Source: Proales similis (Eukaryota; Rotifera; Eurotatoria; Ploima; Proalidae). Taken from it: a DNA stretch of 64,000 bases. This document shows positions 13,304 through 25,900 of the stretch, in pieces. The stretch lies in NCBI GenBank assembly GCA_019059635.1, contig JAGVRJ010000010.1:1118501-1182500 (forward strand). Reading direction: 5' to 3'. Both the position numbers and the translations under genes were made by a program. A model generated the notes under the pieces. That model saw nothing but the letters and a program-made list of their open reading frames with translations. It was not told the DNA's origin and made no database searches. Position 1 is the stretch's first letter. The number at the start of each line of letters is the position of its first letter.

Positions 13304-14030
13304 TGTGGCGGCGAATAGGATTATTATCTAAAGCAAAGCAAAAGTGTCAGATGGCCAAGTTAAATAGCCTGCCAACGAGAGAAACAGCGGCGAGTCGGCA
13401 ACGAAATTCGGCCTCGACAGGTTCTATTTTCGATTCTTACGTCTCGGCTCAAATGCATTCTGTTCGAGTGCTTGTATTGGCGAGCGATCCGCGCCATGCA
13501 ATGATTCAACTGAATTGAAGGCGAGTCGAGCCTCGTGGCGTATCACTTTTGTCTTGATGCGTGCTTTGGCCAACGCTCGGCGGCGCAGAGTAGTCTCTTT
13601 CTCTTGCTGTTGGCAATCACTCCTGACACTCGGCGGTTGAGGTCAATTGCAAGCATCAGAGCAATCGTCTAGAACAGTCCTAGCTGCTTTCGGAAATTGT
13701 TCACTCTTTGGACAACTTTTAAAGATCATTTGGATCTGGATAAGACCAAGCAGAATTGAAATGAGTTGACTCTTTGATCGTCCAAGCCAGTTACAAAAGT
13801 GACTTTGAAGAGTAAATGGCAGAGACGCTGCTCAAGTGAGAAACAGAGAGCTGTGAGAAGAAGGGCATGCTGTCTGTAAAACGTTCCAGAAGCGAATCTA
13901 ACGATTACCTCTTGGAATCGTGTTAAGTAAGTTGTGCCATGTGATGTCTTCCCGATTATGAATTGAGCGGGATTTGAGAGACATCAGAGTAAATTGAGAA
14001 AGGAGATCGACCAAAGTAAAAAATTGAAGA
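13304..14030. promoter_or_regulatory. Divergent intergenic region RAD23 / WDR82
   Basis: 727 bp between two outward-facing housekeeping genes. No coding support. I see no TATA box or X-box near either start. It probably carries both promoters. Confidence 0.5.
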
Positions 14031-15180
14031 ATGAAATTGACCGAGCCTGTGGTGAAGAGCTTCCGCGCGGCCAAAACATTCAACGAGAACACGCAGAGGA
14101 TAAACTCGATCGACTATTCGGTGCAGGGCGACACGCTGATCACGAGCTGCGACGACGAGTCGATTGTAATTTATGACTGCCAAACAGGAACGTAAGTCCT
14201 ACCATTGCCAGCCTGTTTTTTCACTTGTTTCGATGAATGACCGATCCGATTGACTGACGACTAGGCCCAAGCGGAGTGTAAATAGCAAGAAATATGGCGT
14301 CGATCTCATTCACTACACACACGCGTCCAACACGGCGATCCACAGCTCGACCAAAGTCGACGACACAATTCGCTACTTGTCGTTGCACGACAACAAGTTC
14401 ATTCGCTACTACTCTGGCCACGAGAAAAAGTAATTTGCTTTCAACAAATAAAAAGCTCCTATCGCCTGCCTTAACAACGAACGAAAGAGTGGTCACACTG
14501 TGCATGTCGCCGGTGGACGACAAGTTCCTGTCCGGTTCACTGGATCAGACCATAAGACTGTGGGATCTGCGGCATCCGGCCTGCATGGGCCTAATGCATT
14601 TGACTGGCCGACCAGTGGCCAACTTTGACCCCGAGGGCCTCATATTCGCCGCAGGCATCAGCTCGGAGACAATAAAGCTCTACGATCTGCGCTCGTTCGA
14701 GAAAGGGCCATTCTCAAACTTCAAAATTCCCAAAGACCCGTCGCAGCCAAACGTCGAGTGGACCGGCCTCAAATTCAGCCCTGACGGCAAGAGCATATTG
14801 GTGTCTACAAACGGCTCACTTATAAGACTGGTCGACGCGTTCAACGGCAACGTTATTCAGACATTCACAGGACACGCGAACAGCAAAGGCATTCCCCTGG
14901 AGGCCTCATTCTCGCCCGACTCTCAGTTCGTCCTCAGCGGCTCCTCGGACGGACGCATTCACATCTGGAACGCCAACAAAGGCCACAAAGTCGCCATTCT
15001 AAACTCAGAGCACACGGACACAATTCAGTGCATTCAATTCAATCCAAAGTACATGATGTTCGCCTCCTCTTGTTCAAAAATGGTCAGTGCCCCACATATT
15101 CGCTTCAAATTTATCCAATCTAATATTTGCCTTTCTTGTGCGCTTATCAGACCTTTTGGATACCCCAGACCGAAGAGTGA
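14031..15180 (+). CDS. WDR82: WD repeat protein 82 (SET1/COMPASS and PP1-PNUTS subunit)
   Basis: WDR82/Swd2 is a seven-bladed WD40 protein that recruits SET1 H3K4 methyltransferase to Ser5-phosphorylated Pol II and serves in transcription termination. The start at 14031 gives [17 protein letters not shown]. Four exons are visible: 14031-14191; a second beginning [20 protein letters not shown]; a long exon with [65 protein letters not shown] and [10 protein letters not shown]; and a last exon ([12 protein letters not shown] at 15178-15180) behind an intron starting in KM|gtcagt. Alignment to the animal family is continuous and full-length (about 310 aa). AATAAA is at 15249-15254. Confidence 0.96.
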
Positions 15181-15706
15181 TTATTATCCGCTGCTCGGTC
15201 CAAACTTTTTTCGCTCGTTTCACTCAAAATTCAATTACACAATGATTGAATAAATGTTGACTGTTCAACAACAACAACAATGTACATAAAGCTTGTCTTG
15301 TTGAATTTGGCTGCAAGCAAAGCCGAGCGTGATTCTGTTCGAGAGTTGGCCATGACAAGCTCCTAAGAGATCGAGAGAGAGAGAGAGAGAGAGGAGACGG
15401 ATAGACTGAAAGAGGCAGCAGAGAATTGGCTTTTGCGCTGGTTTTCGGTCGCTCGCAAATAAAGCGCCTTGAAAAAAAAAAAGACATAAATAATCTTAAA
15501 CACGAGCGATGAGTCAAATCAAGAGCGGCGTCAGGCAACTCGGCCGAGATAAACGACTCAATTAAGATTAAATTCGCTCGGCTGGTTATTATACCTTTGG
15601 GCCTTTGAATGAATTAAACCCTAAATGGGCGTCGCGTAAAGAGCACGAGCAGATCAGGCGTGTTGGTGTCGACGCTTGAGACTTTCATTTAAAGAGAAAC
15701 AAGCAA
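15181..15706. other. Intergenic, WDR82 3' flank and TIR-TPR promoter
   Basis: 526 bp with no gene. It holds the WDR82 poly(A) signal, a GA microsatellite (about 15371-15393) and an A run near 15473. I see no TATA box or X-box before 15707. Confidence 0.5.
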
Positions 15707-16996
15707 ATGGCAGAGGCAGACTCGTTTCATGTGTTCATCTCCTACAACTGGGAGGTGAAGAGCAAAGTGCACGCGCTCTACAAGAAGCTGACCGACGAGC
15801 TTGAGCTGCGCGTCTGGCTCGACGACAAGCAGCTGAGCAGCGATGTGCTCGCCGGCCAGCTGGTCGAGGGCATTCGCCGTTCGCACTTGTTTCTCTGCTG
15901 CGTTACGCGCAAGTACGCCGAGTCGAAGAATTGCATGAGAGAGATTGTGTTCGCCAGCGAGTCGAACAAGCCCATAATCTGCCTGATGTTTGAAAACTTG
16001 CGAATGGTCGAGATCGGAAGCGAGGTCGCATTTATAATCACGCCCCTCACTCGATTCAACTGCTTCATGGACCCGCTTATATTCAGCTCGTGGTCAGGGC
16101 CCATATTCGACAGCATAGTCAAAGCCATCGATCTGAACCTCACGCGAGCGACAGGTCGACTGCGCACTCGAACCAGAACTTCTGATTTCAGTAAGTGCCT
16201 GCTGCTCAGCTTCTCGTCCATGTCCGTCTCATGATTGAAAATGGTGACTGCAGATCTGAAAGAAATCGACCAAAAAGACGCCGAAGTGGTCGCCTACAAA
16301 ACAGCGCTGGAGCTGTTCGAGTCGAACAAGTGCCAGCAGGCGATTCCGTTCTTGGACAAAGCGATCCATTTGAATCCGCTCGAGGCGAGCTATCACCAGT
16401 TAAAGGGCCAGTTGCTCAACAACCTCGAAAAGTACGAGCTCGCACTCGAGAGCTTGAACACATCTTTGTCGCTCGAGCCGGCCAATACCATAAGTCTGAG
16501 GGAGAAGTCGTTTACTTTGAACGAGCTGGGCAACCTGGCATTCGATTGCAATCGGTGCCACAAAGCGCTCAAGTTTTACGAAGAAGCGATCGAACTAAAG
16601 CCAGACAGTAAAATCTATCAGCTGAACAGGGTAGGCGCTCTGATCGAACTGCGCCTGTTCGACGAGGCGCTCGAGGCGGTGAACAACGTGCTGGCCATCG
16701 ATCCGGCGTATGAGAAGGCCAAAACACGCAAAGCGTCCATAATCAATCTGCTGGCCATTAAGGCGTTCGAAAGAGGCGACACTTGCATCGCGCTCGCCTA
16801 CTACAACCAGGCGATTCATTTGAACCCGAACGAGGCCGTCTACTACTTGAACAAGGCCAATGTCCTCATCGATATGGGCTCGTACAAGCAGGCTTGCGAG
16901 CAGCTCGAAAAGGCGCTACGCTTGAATTCAAATTACACATCCGCCCGGCAGCGTCTTGAGTGGCTCAGAAGCAAAATGCAAGATAACCAAGATTAG
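15707..16996 (+). CDS. TIR-domain / tetratricopeptide-repeat protein
   Basis: A 408-aa protein from two exons (15707-16190 and 16254-16996; phases agree: TTC A | AT CTG). Residues 5-150 are a TIR domain: box 1 SFHVFISYNW, the WLDDKQLSSD turn, the helix VLAGQLVEGIRRSHLFLCC, and KNCMREIVFASE. Residues about 170-405 are a row of TPRs with the usual spacing (ALELFESNKCQQAIPFLDKA, ALKFYEEAIELKP, ALAYYNQAIHLNP, ACEQLEKALRLN). TIR-TPR proteins occur in several invertebrates as cytosolic signalling or innate-immune adaptors. At the position of the NADase glutamate of SARM1 I read Ala or Gly, so it is probably a scaffold rather than an enzyme (inference). No signal peptide or membrane segment. Its poly(A) signal overlaps that of the convergent TTC41-like gene. 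Confidence 0.88.
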
Positions 16997-17118
16997 CCGG
17001 CCCCTGCTCGTCCCTTCTCTCTCCCTCTCTCTCTGTTCCGCTTAAACTCAACTCATCTGCCCTCGCACTTAAGCAAGCGTCTGTATTCCTATTCTCATGT
17101 TTCATATCATCATTTCGG

Positions 17119-17135
17119 TTTATTAAGAAAATAAA
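17119..17135. terminator. Overlapping convergent poly(A) signals
   Basis: AATAAA for the plus-strand TIR-TPR gene is at 17130-17135. AATAAA on the minus strand (read as TTTATT at 17119-17124) serves the TTC41-like gene, whose stop is at 17184. The two 3' ends therefore overlap. Confidence 0.75.
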
Positions 17136-17183
17136 CGCAAACAAGCGCAGTAGAAAAAAATTGTGAGAGGTCGGCGAACACGA

Positions 17184-20100
17184 TCAAGAATTGGGCGACA
17201 GTTTCACGTAGTTTCTGTACTTTCGCTTGCTGGAGCCAGACGGCAGGTCGTACCAGGCGCTGGTGTAGTAAATGTGTTTGGCATTTCTGCGCTGCGGTGA
17301 TTGATCGGGCTTTGACGAGTTGCGTCTGATCGCGTGCAGATCGCTGTTAGGGCCACTGATGCTGATCGCGTTCGACAAGTCGATGCTTAGGGCGCTCGGG
17401 ATGGCACATCGATGCTTTTGAACAGCGGCGACCTGTTGTGCAGAGTAACTGTGACTGGGCGGCAGCTTGAAGTTTAACTGTTTCACACTTGTCTTGCGCA
17501 TTTTGGCCCTTTGGCTGTCATTGCTGCTGCTGCTGCCGCTGTTGTTGTTGTTGTTGCGGTTCTCATCGAAATTGACAGAAGTTTGCGGCGAAAAATCGGC
17601 CGACGACACTTTGCTGACACAATCGTTTCTAGTGGAAGCACTGGACGCGTCTAGCTTGAGACTGGACTGAACCAACTCGGTGGCGGAGGTCTTCAAAATC
17701 CATTGGCTCAACTGTCGCTCGCTCTTGTAAAACTGTACGCGACTGGGCGCGTGTCTGATCGGCCTCGAGCCGCAGTTGCTGGGCGCCGAGCTGAGTATCG
17801 AACCGGCTCGGCTCAGTCGGGAGCTCGTCATCACCGATTCTGGCCGCTTGGCAGCCGGTTTAGGTGCGTTCTCGATCATGGCGCGCTCGAGTTTGCTTTT
17901 TATCAATTTACAATCTGGATAGTGAGGTCCGAACAAGAGTAGCTTGGCGTCCAGAGCTCGCTGATAGCAGTCGATCGCTTCACTCTTTGAAATCTTCGAC
18001 TCGCTTGTGACGAGCAGATTGGCGAGATCGAACAATATCTCCGACAATAAATTGTCCGTCTCGTTAGTGAGCAGCTTCTCGTTGCCCTGCTGCCGCTCGA
18101 GCTCACAGTCAGCGTAGTCTGCGCGAAGTAAGAACGAATGCTCGAGCTCTGGCGAGGGCTTGCTCTTGCCCAGCTGCTGCTGTTTTTGTTGAGATTCTTT
18201 TTTTTCCAATTCACATATATGCAGCGCTTTTCTCAAGTAAAGCTCAGCTCGACGTGGATTATGACTTGAAGCAAACTAGTGAGCAGATAGGCGAGCAAAA
18301 AAGACCAACGAGGAAATTACAAATCCGAGTCTCCTAGAGAGTAGAAGCATCCAAAGTAGTGATAGGCTCTAGATGTGGACGGATGCGACTCGCCAAACCA
18401 AAGAGTCGCCAGCAAAAGCGAGCAGTTGAAGTCGTTTCGTGCGGCGTCAAACTCGGCCATTTGAATTCTTTGAGACAAAGAAGCAAACGTTGGTAATTTG
18501 CAAACGCAGCTAATAGACAAAAATGCTACCCGAACAAGCCCGAAACCAAATAGTGAAGATATTTGGCCTGAATGCAGCCAGCTTGGCGCTGGTCAACTTT
18601 GGCCTCAATCCGAACACTTGAGCTGCGCTTCAGGCCAGTGAGAGTGTGGCGACGGATCAAGAGATCGTGGTCTGCTTTGTCTCGAATTGACTGCTGATGG
18701 TCATCGGTCTGGCGCTGCCTCTCGTACACGTTCATTTTGGCGAGTGTTTTCCTGTCGATCTGATCGCTCATGAACGCCTTGGCTTTGGCCAGAAGAACTT
18801 CGCTTGCTTCCAGTTTGCCGAGCTTGAGCAGAATCAGCGCCATTGTCGACTGCATTAGACCTTTAACGGGGCCAAGTGTTTAACGATCGGCCACCAGCTT
18901 GACTTGATCTTACTCAGTCGATTGCTGATTCGTTCGTATTCGCTTGAATTCTGAAACGAGGCACTCAACGAAGAGAAGGTGAACGTGTTCAACAGGTCCT
19001 CGCTGGTTTCTATTGAACGAATCAGATATTTGAGCGCCGAGTCAAAGTCGTTCAGACGAGCACTGAGCTGGGCCAACAGCTCGAGCAGCATTGAATATTT
19101 GAGTTTTTCGTTGTCGGTCAGCGGAAAGCTCTTCAACCAAAACGTTTTTGACCGGGGAGCGTCAATAGAGCACTAAACAAACTGCACTCACTTGGCTGAG
19201 CACGTCGAACACCGAGCGGGCCAGTGGTATGGCCAAGTGCTGAGTGAAAAAAGTGTCCTCGAGCTGCCGCATCAGGTCGATGAGCATTATAGCTCGACTG
19301 GTGAGGACGAAGTTGGTCGAGTTGGCCGCACCAGGAGGACAAGTGTCGACCATGTCGGCCAGGTCAAGCATCGCGTCCAGCCTCGGCTCGTAGATCTCCG
19401 CGTAGAACGACCTCTTGGTGAGCGAATCTGAGCTGACTTCGACCAACTCGTGGCCACCACCTCCTAGCTCAGTTCGGTTGAAGTCGGACCGGCTGATTAG
19501 ATTGAGAACTTCGGGCAGATCGTAGAGATCGTCTGCGACCTTTTGAAGTTCAAGCGACGAGCCGCTCAGCTCAAACACAAACTGCGGAAGGCCAATGGTC
19601 AAGCTGCTGATCAATATGGCTCTCAACGCCTGGCTGTCTGTGATGCGTCGCAGCAGACCGCAGTACTCGAACCATTCGTCCACAAAGCTCACTCTATGCT
19701 CGTACATGAGCGCCATGACCCTTCAAGGAGCAAATGCTTGAGTTGAGAAAGAGATTGGCAATAGTGAAGCAAAATCGAGCACTCACTTGAAACTGGTGAG
19801 CACTTTGCACAAGTTGACAAAGTCGTTCACTTTGTAGAGATGCTGCATGAGCTCTGTGAACAGTTGAATGCAAATCTCGAGGCCACGATCGCTCTTGATC
19901 GCCTCCTCCTCACGACCGTGCTTACTGAACAGGTCGTATCTGCATTCATTGAGGCCGTGCTGTATTATATCGGTGATGAGCTCGTAGCGGATTTCCTTCT
20001 CTCGATCGCTCACATTATTCTTGGGCATATTGCTTTCGGCCTTGCACTCCGAGCGGAAGCTGATTCCGTCTAAACGAGTGAAGCGAGTCAGAAGTGAACG

Positions 20101-22442
20101 AAGTTAAGGGCTTGAGTCTGCGTCTTACCTAAAAGCAAGGACTGAACAGCCTCTTGAATGAGAACGTGGCCAAGGCGGAGATGGCCGTGAGTGTCAAATG
20201 TCAAGAATGGGCCAAATCGCATCAAGAACGCCTGCCAGTGAAGGTCTTTGATCTCAAGTCGGTCAACATAGCCTCTTGAGGCGAGAATTCGTTGAATTGT
20301 CTGTTGAGTTAGACCGTGGCGCGAGACGGCAAGCAAGCAGAGCACGTCACCGATCCAGCCCGGATTGTTTGAGGGCGAAATGGGCGCGTCTGTGTTGACG
20401 CTCCAGTTGCCTTTGCGAATGTAGCGGGCGATCACCTTCTCGGCGACTTGACGCACCGTGCAAACGTCCTCGATATACGAGTTCATGATGCTGACCGAGT
20501 TGACCGACTGGGCGCTTGATGTCGAGCGCAGTGACGGGGGAGCTAGACTGCCAGATTGGACGATGAATCTGCCTTCGGCCAGGTCCTTGTCCACGCCCGA
20601 GTGACGAGACGCGTACACCGGATGGGTTCGATAGAGCTCTTTGTCGAAGTTGAACATTTCCTGCGCGATTATCGCCAAGTAAAGAGGATTGCCGAAATGG
20701 CTACTCGACTTGAGCTCGTTGAGATAAGTGTTGAATTTGGCTACTAGCGCGTTGTGGCCCAGACTTGACTCTTTGTTCGTTGCGTAGCTGAGCAGCAGAC
20801 GGCTCACAAAGGCGCATTGCTCTTCCTCTTTCTCAAACGGCCTCAGTTCCATATGCGTTACATTACGGCGACAGCTCAAGTCCCTGAACACAATCGAAGA
20901 CTTGGACAAGAAAAAGACGAATTTGGCGTTTGACTTCAAATCGACCGGAAGCCATTTGTCGATTGAGATGCTGCGCTCTGGATTGAGTCGGGCCAGGCCA
21001 TCGATGAATATCTGCACTGGACCTAGCTTCAACGCCGCATGCAACTGCTCGATGATTCTGTGCTCATTCGGATAGTCGGCGACCAGCTCGGCCTTGCTCT
21101 CTACGGTTCCCAAGTGATCAGCCGCGAGGCTAAACGATGCTTCAAGTCAGACAAACCTTTGTTCAGGTACTTGAGACGAAGCCGAGCTGTGATGTCGACC
21201 AGCAGACTCAGAACAAAATCGTCCGGCCCGAGCGAATAGAAAAGACGAAAGGCATCGTCGGCGTGTGAGACGAGCGTGGTTCGAAGATGGGCCATGAAAC
21301 TGCTCTTGCCCATGCCCGGTCTGGCCCGAATGACCATTATGTGCTCGTTGCTGCACTCGGCTTTCCTCTCGTTCTCCTCCACACTAGAACGATTTTAAGG
21401 GAGTCGACTCACTGCACATGGCTCGCTCTTACCTCGAGATGTTGTAGTGACGAAGTTTGAGAATTTCAACGTAGTCGTGTCTGGGTTCTATTTCTGAGCG
21501 AGACGAGGAGCTGCCGCTGCTGTTGTTGCTTGTGCTCCTTGATGCGTCCGCCAGATCAGGCGTCTCGAGCTCATCAAATGCGCCTGAAGGTCTTCGAAGA
21601 AATTCTTTAACATTTTCAATCAGTTTGCGAATATTTTCGGTTTGCAAGTATCTCAAGGACGTGTCGAAAGAAAGCGAAGCGATTCGCTCGCCGTCAACCC
21701 GCACAAGTTGGCTGAGATGCGCTTTTTGAATAGAAAGACAAAAAATTCGAGACGATCGAGACAGGTGCAATTAGAGGCGCTTACCTCGTGCAAGGTCAAT
21801 GCAATCATCGAAAACCAGCTGATCGAGCTCGGCCAGAGACCGATAATGTCGAACCAAGCAGCCGCTTTTGAGTATTTTCAGCTTGAGCGCTTCCATTTTG
21901 GCCTCACTCTGCTCGTTTTCAGGCGTAGTTCTCTTTATGAACTGCTCACGCGCCTCGACAGGCAGGTCGGCAGTCATCTGATCAAGGCACTCGTTCTTGC
22001 GAAAGTAGAAACGGGCGTACTGCTGCGCTTCGGGCAGCTGCAAGGCCAGCTCTACTTGATGCTGGAGGAAACTGTTCTCAAATGTGGCCGGATTCACTAT
22101 TTTGTCGAAGCCGGTCTGAAACGCCACCGTGTTGTTTCGGCTAATCCATGCGCGTGATTTAACTTTGCTGAGCCGCTCGCTCCAGTCGCCGTAGTGCCTG
22201 CCGATCAGAGCGAAAAACAATGGCCGCGAGTGCATCAAACTGTGTAGTAAAAGTCGAAGCACATTTCCGGACTGAACGAACTCGCTCTGTTCGTTCCATT
22301 CAATTTGCACGGCGTCGAATGTTAGATTCACTTTGGCGAGCGCCTCTCTCACGCGTACGAACGTCTCATGCCGAAGAAGGAGATTCTCTTGGTCAAACTC
22401 GCCTCCATTAGAGCACACAAACGGCCTCAAACTGGACCTCAT
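17184..22442 (-). CDS. TTC41-like NACHT/TPR protein (nephrocystin-3 relative)
   Basis: Multi-exon gene, start ATG at 22442, stop at 17184-17186. The N-terminal exon (22442-21780) resembles vertebrate TTC41: a RPFVCS start, then LFFALIGRHYGDW, QYARFYFRKNECL and the block KLKILKSGCLVRHYRSLAEL near 21890-21830. A STAND/NACHT-type NTPase follows with P-loop VIRARPGMGKSSFMAHL (about 21340-21290) and a Walker-B-like VQIFIDGLARL (about 21030-20990). The C-terminal half (20080-17950) has helical TPR-like repeats (YQRALDAKLLLFGPHYPD; SLLLATLWFGESHP), then a Ser-rich tail. TTC41 itself has little known function; nephrocystin-3, the best-studied relative, acts in primary cilia. An X-box-like motif 124 bp upstream supports a ciliary role. 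Exon boundaries were not all resolved. Confidence 0.8.
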
Positions 22443-22963
22443 TGCCTGCTTCCAACTTGCGTTTGTGTGTCTGTGTGTGTGTGTGTGTTAGCCGCCCTCA
22501 AGAACAAGCACTCTCGCATAATCTTACTCGGCAGTTTCTCTCTATCTTAGCTAATAACAAGCCTCGTTGCCATGGCGCCCGTTGGCGGCGCCCAAAGGCA
22601 AGGCTCTCCGACGCAAGCTTTAATCAATTTACTCAAACGTGTTCGTTTGTTTGTTCTTCTCGCCTCACTTTGCTGCTACTGCTGCTGCTGCGGCCGCTAT
22701 GTCTCTTGTTTTCTAATTTAGATTCTGTTTGCTTCTATTCTCAACGCCTCCAGTTCACTGCAAACACTTTTAGCCGCCAAATTACAAGCTCAAGCTCACA
22801 ACCCGGCCCTTGTTCGCCTTCTTGGCTTCTACTTAATGAGCAGTTTCTAGTCTTCCTCTAGCTTCCGCATCAAGTCAACAAATTTATTAGTTCCCAAGCA
22901 CAAAACACATCACTGGTGAACTGCTGAGTTCAATGTCACTTGACTGCGCCTCTCGTCTGCTTG
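22443..22963. other. Intergenic, USH2A 3' flank and TTC41-like promoter
   Basis: 521 bp between two minus-strand genes. It contains the USH2A poly(A) signal (AATAAA on minus near 22881), the X-box-like site at 22566-22579 and an interrupted TG tract at about 22460-22490. The plus-strand open frames here are low-complexity. Confidence 0.5.
22566..22579. promoter_or_regulatory. X-box-like motif upstream of the TTC41-like gene
   Basis: GTTGCCATGGCGCC matches the RFX X-box consensus RYYNYYATRRNRAC at 13 of 14 positions, with an intact GTTGCC half-site. It lies 124 bp before the start codon at 22442. Confidence 0.55.
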
Positions 22964-25900
22964 TTATTTGCGTAAGCTGCTGGATGTCAGCGATTGAAAA
23001 TAGGAATTCTGCAAAGCGCTCCAGTAAGTTTGCAGATTAGAATGCGGCGGCCCGTCATCTGTCTGCTTTTAGTTTTTTTTTTAAATGCAATTTAGACCGT
23101 CGCTCGCAGGCGCATAGTTGCTTACTTGCACCGATCTCCTGTCGATTCGTCGATTCCGAACGACGAGGGCTGCGACTATGGGCACCAGAGCGCCTTTGTT
23201 CGTTCAAGTTCAATTCAGAGCTGCAAGTGGTCTACACGTCCCTCGACTTACTTGAGACTAGGAGCAGAATGACGAACGTGGAAACTTTAAAGATCAACGC
23301 GAAATCAGACGAATCAGTGCTTGATGCTGTTGGATGTCAAAATTGAAAGCTGACACAAATAAGACCAACGAGTGAAACTGTCACTTACTGGAGCAGGGAA
23401 GCGAAAGTGTCGACTGGGCCTCGTCCAAAACGTCCGAATCGTCCGAACTGGCGTCACCGAGACCAAGTTGAGTTTCTCGCGATCGAATCACTGAGACCTT
23501 GATCAAACGCTTGTTTTGCTCTTTGCAAATCAGCGGCTCAATTGTCATCGACCAGTTGGTCTCGTTTCCGGAATAAACCGGCTCACGGTCCACTTCAACT
23601 CGATAGAACTCTGCTTGAAGCTGACCGCTTGCGTTGTCTGATTTGAACGCCTCGCTCCAGTCGAGCTGCACTCGGCTTGAGCCGTTCGCCAGAATTTCAA
23701 TCTGAGTCTCTATTTCTCCGCTGACTTTTTTCACTTTTGAAAAAAGAGAAACTTGTTGCCTGAAGTGACAATTTGCTGAGTGAGTTGGTACCTTTGGGCG
23801 TCAGTTGGCCTTCTTTGCCGTCTTCAGGCTCTAGCTGGCTCTTTTTGATTGTTCGGTCTTGACCGCGCGGGAGCGTTCGAATTCTTATCGATCCTTTGCT
23901 GACCAGACAGCCGGCCCGGTTGCAATATTTGCTTTTCAAATCGTACGTCTTCTCCGCCTCAAGACCGGCTACTTGGACATTTGAGAGGAATTCAAGCAAA
24001 CTGGTGGCGTTCGAAAAGCCAAGGTCATGCTCGTCGCCAATTTCCTCGCTAATGATTCCAGCGGGCGTAATTATGAACATGTTCAGACTGGTCAGGTTGC
24101 CGTTAAGACGCAGCGGCGGGAAGAGCTTAAGATGGACTGAGCTCGAAGTGAGCCGTGTGACTCGGCCGACTTGCAACAGATCTTCTGGTGGCAGTGACCG
24201 GCACTCAATTCTGCTCGGCTCGCTCACCACTCTCTGCTCGTCCCAGTCGGCTTCCAGAGTGTACGTGTACACACTCGCGGCTCTAACGTGCTCGTCCAAG
24301 TACTTGGTCGACGAGTTGAGGCGAATGAGCTTCAGATTCAAATTGTTCTCCTGCATTGGCTCATAATTCTGGTCGAACTCAATGCTCGTTCTCAGCGTCA
24401 AACGTCTGAGTATGAAATCGGGCGGCTTTTGAACGGGCGGCATTGGCCAATCGGCCAGAACGGCCAGTGACTGGCCATGGCTGGGCCGAAATATTTCTCG
24501 CAAATTTGGCTTGGAGAGAGTGAACTTTTGAGACGGGAGGGTGGCGCATATGGCCTTTTGGCTGTCAGTACAGCCGGCCGAGTTGCATACGCTCAATTGA
24601 AATTGGTATTCACTCGACGGTTCCAAATTCTCCACCACGAACTGATTGTCATCGGAAAGAATCTGCTGCTTGCTCCAGATCTCGTTTTGGTCCGAGCTAA
24701 GACGATACTTGAAATCGACTCGCTCAATTTGACCGTTCGGGAACAAAGGCCGGCTCCACTCGAGTTGAATATGGCCGGAAGATCGATTCACGCATCGAAT
24801 GTCGCCGAGCAGTTTCGGTGCTCTGGAGCTGGTCTGCCATTTCCTGCTCACTTGGGTGGCTCCAGCCTCGTTGCTATACTCCAGAATGTACTCATAAGCT
24901 TGGCCATACCGGAGATTGGTGTCGACAAATGATCTCACGCTCACATTGCTCGAGTTGAAGAGGAGCTCGTTTTGCCGACTGAGGCTCACGGTTGTTAGCG
25001 GCCCGTTCGGTTCAAGCGGAAGACTCCACGTGATCATAAGCGAAAGAAAGTAGTAGTTGAACGGAAACTCCCTGATCTCGACATCTGACAGCTTTCCGGG
25101 AGGAGCGGCTTTGGTCTGAAAAGTCAAGTGGCCGCTTGATTTGCGACAGCCCGACGGCAAGTACGTGCACGCTTCACTGGTGAGCGAATAAGCTGTGAAT
25201 GGACGCAGATTGGCCAGGCGAACGTTGGCATTTATGCTGCTCGTAGTCAGCGACTCGTTCAAGTAGTACAGGTATCTCACGATGCTTTGGTGTGTGGCCG
25301 AGTCAAGTCGGGCCACACCGGCAAACACCCACGCTTGGTTTGAGGTCACATTGACAAGTTGGGGCGAAGTAAGTTCGATCGGCGGCTGATTATTTATCTT
25401 CAAATTGGCCGGTTCACTTTGCACACACCCAGCCTGATTGCAGCAGGTTAATTGATACTCAACATCCGAATTGGGCATGAAAGAGTGAATATCGAAATGC
25501 TCGAGCATCGGAAGCTTGCTGCCGTCCAACACGGCCGCTTTGGTCTCGTTGTACACAACTTGACCGTTGCGTCTCAGCTGGTAGTTCAACTGCCACGCGT
25601 TCGCCGACTCGGGCTGCATCCATCTTACTTGAACAGAGGTTTTGTTCAGCTGCTTGAGCTCGATCGGAGTGAGCCCGGTCGGTTTGAGTTGCTCGTAAAT
25701 TGCCGGCTGGGTGTAATTGCCTTGGACGCGGCCCATTTGGTTCGAGCATTCGACTTTGTACTCGTAGGCGTGATTGGCCATCAGATTGCAGGTGACCAGT
25801 TCATAGCGGTCACTCTGTCCGATTCTGGACTCGACAGTCGCTCCGGTTTGGAGCGACAGCTTTCGCTCAATTACGCTGCAGGCAATGATAATTCCGTTTG

